From assembly GCA_949825045.1 (NCBI GenBank), contig OX463824.1:26210501-26274500 (forward strand): a stretch of DNA of 64,000 bases, given 5' to 3'. The notes under the pieces were generated by a model. It saw only the letters and a program-made list of their open reading frames with translations, was not told where the DNA came from and ran no database searches. Position 1 is the first letter of the stretch; each line of letters begins with the position of its first letter. Of this stretch, positions 63,546-64,000 are shown piece by piece. Source of the stretch: Argyresthia goedartella (Eukaryota > Arthropoda > Insecta > Lepidoptera > Argyresthiidae). A program made the position numbers and the translations under genes.

Positions 63546-64000
63546 GAAGACTGATGGGAAATTTTATAACGTCGCACTACTCAAGTCTCAGCAGTTTAGC
63601 GAGGACTTGCACTAGGACAGTTTTCTATTTGTCGATGACGCGGCTTTTGTTTCATACAGCGCAGAGGAACTACAGTGCCTCATGGACAAGTTCTCAAGAG
63701 CGTGCGCGATGTTCTCTATGTCAATCAACGCGAAGAAGACCGTAAGGCTAGCGCAGAGCGATGCGGAACCACCAGCAATCTTACTGGACTAGACTCCGCT
63801 AGAGGCAGTTGACAGGTTTTGCTACTCGGGTTCGCATGTATCAAGCAATCTTTCACTTAATGTGGAGATCGATTCTCGCATCGGCAAAGCGGCTACTTTG
63901 TTTGGAAAGTTGCATACAAAGTATGGGACAATAAACATCTTACAGTGAGGAGCAAAATAGTTGTATATCATGTGTCCTCAGCATGCTCTTGTACGGAACA
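63546..64000 (+). pseudogene. RTE-like LINE RT, part 2
   Basis: After the LINE-A tail the RTE-type text resumes: KTDGKFYNVALLKSQ, then the catalytic LFVDDAAFVSYSAEELQCLMDKFS, NAKKTVRLAQ, and RFCYSGSHVSSN, IDSRIGKAATLFGKL, broken by stops near 63603 and 63790. The window ends within it. VDDA is the normal RTE form of the YxDD box. Confidence 0.82.

Noticed and set aside
1..64000. CRISPR array or bacterial operon structure
   Set aside because: No regularly spaced identical repeats with unique spacers. All coding content is eukaryotic mobile-element type.

Overview
The window looks like transposon-dense nuclear DNA of an insect, most likely a moth or butterfly. The reasons are AT-rich sequence, many tRNA-headed SINEs, a DD37D mariner, a PHD-tailed pogo-like transposon, mag-like and other Ty3/gypsy elements, and several CR1/jockey/RTE-type LINEs. 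I recognise no host protein-coding gene, no complete rRNA and no functional tRNA gene. Family names such as LINE-A or SINE-1 are my own labels for copies seen in this window, not database names.

Left part (1-11.6 kb): a LINE-A 3' end, a 122-bp tandem repeat, two copies of a fold-back repeat, SINEs, a MITE-like element, a perfect 22-bp-arm hairpin, and a decayed minus-strand LINE-B. At 11.06-14.82 kb a plus-strand LINE-B is split by the best preserved element of the window: a 3.0-kb pogo-like DNA transposon with 25-bp terminal inverted repeats, TA duplications and an uninterrupted 671-codon transposase.

Middle (15-37.5 kb): mostly unrecognised AT-rich DNA with SINE copies of four types, then a run of LINEs. 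LINE-C is split by an inverted LINE-B. LINE-D has EN and RT blocks fused across a deletion. There are also fragments of RTE-like and other LINE C-termini.

37.6-53.1 kb: a nearly full-length but broken gypsy element (G1) with about 0.3-kb LTRs; a minus-strand LINE-B carrying ORF1; an RTE endonuclease fragment; then a minus-strand mag-like gypsy (G2). The gag of G2 is split by LINE-E. LINE-E itself contains a 16-bp minisatellite and a palindrome-rich segment flanked by 73-bp direct repeats. The partial 5' LTR of G2 abuts a 1.3-kb mariner whose transposase is spoiled by one stop codon.

53-64 kb: a plus-strand LINE-B, an inverted LINE-B 3' end, more SINEs, a DIRS-like RT/RNase H relic, and an RTE-like LINE split by an almost complete ORF2 of LINE-A.

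The elements do not work together as a pathway. They form a layered record of insertions, several of which can be ordered because an older element resumes on the far side of a younger one. Such a gene-free nested region would fit pericentromeric or W-linked heterochromatin or a piRNA-producing locus, but the sequence alone cannot show this.
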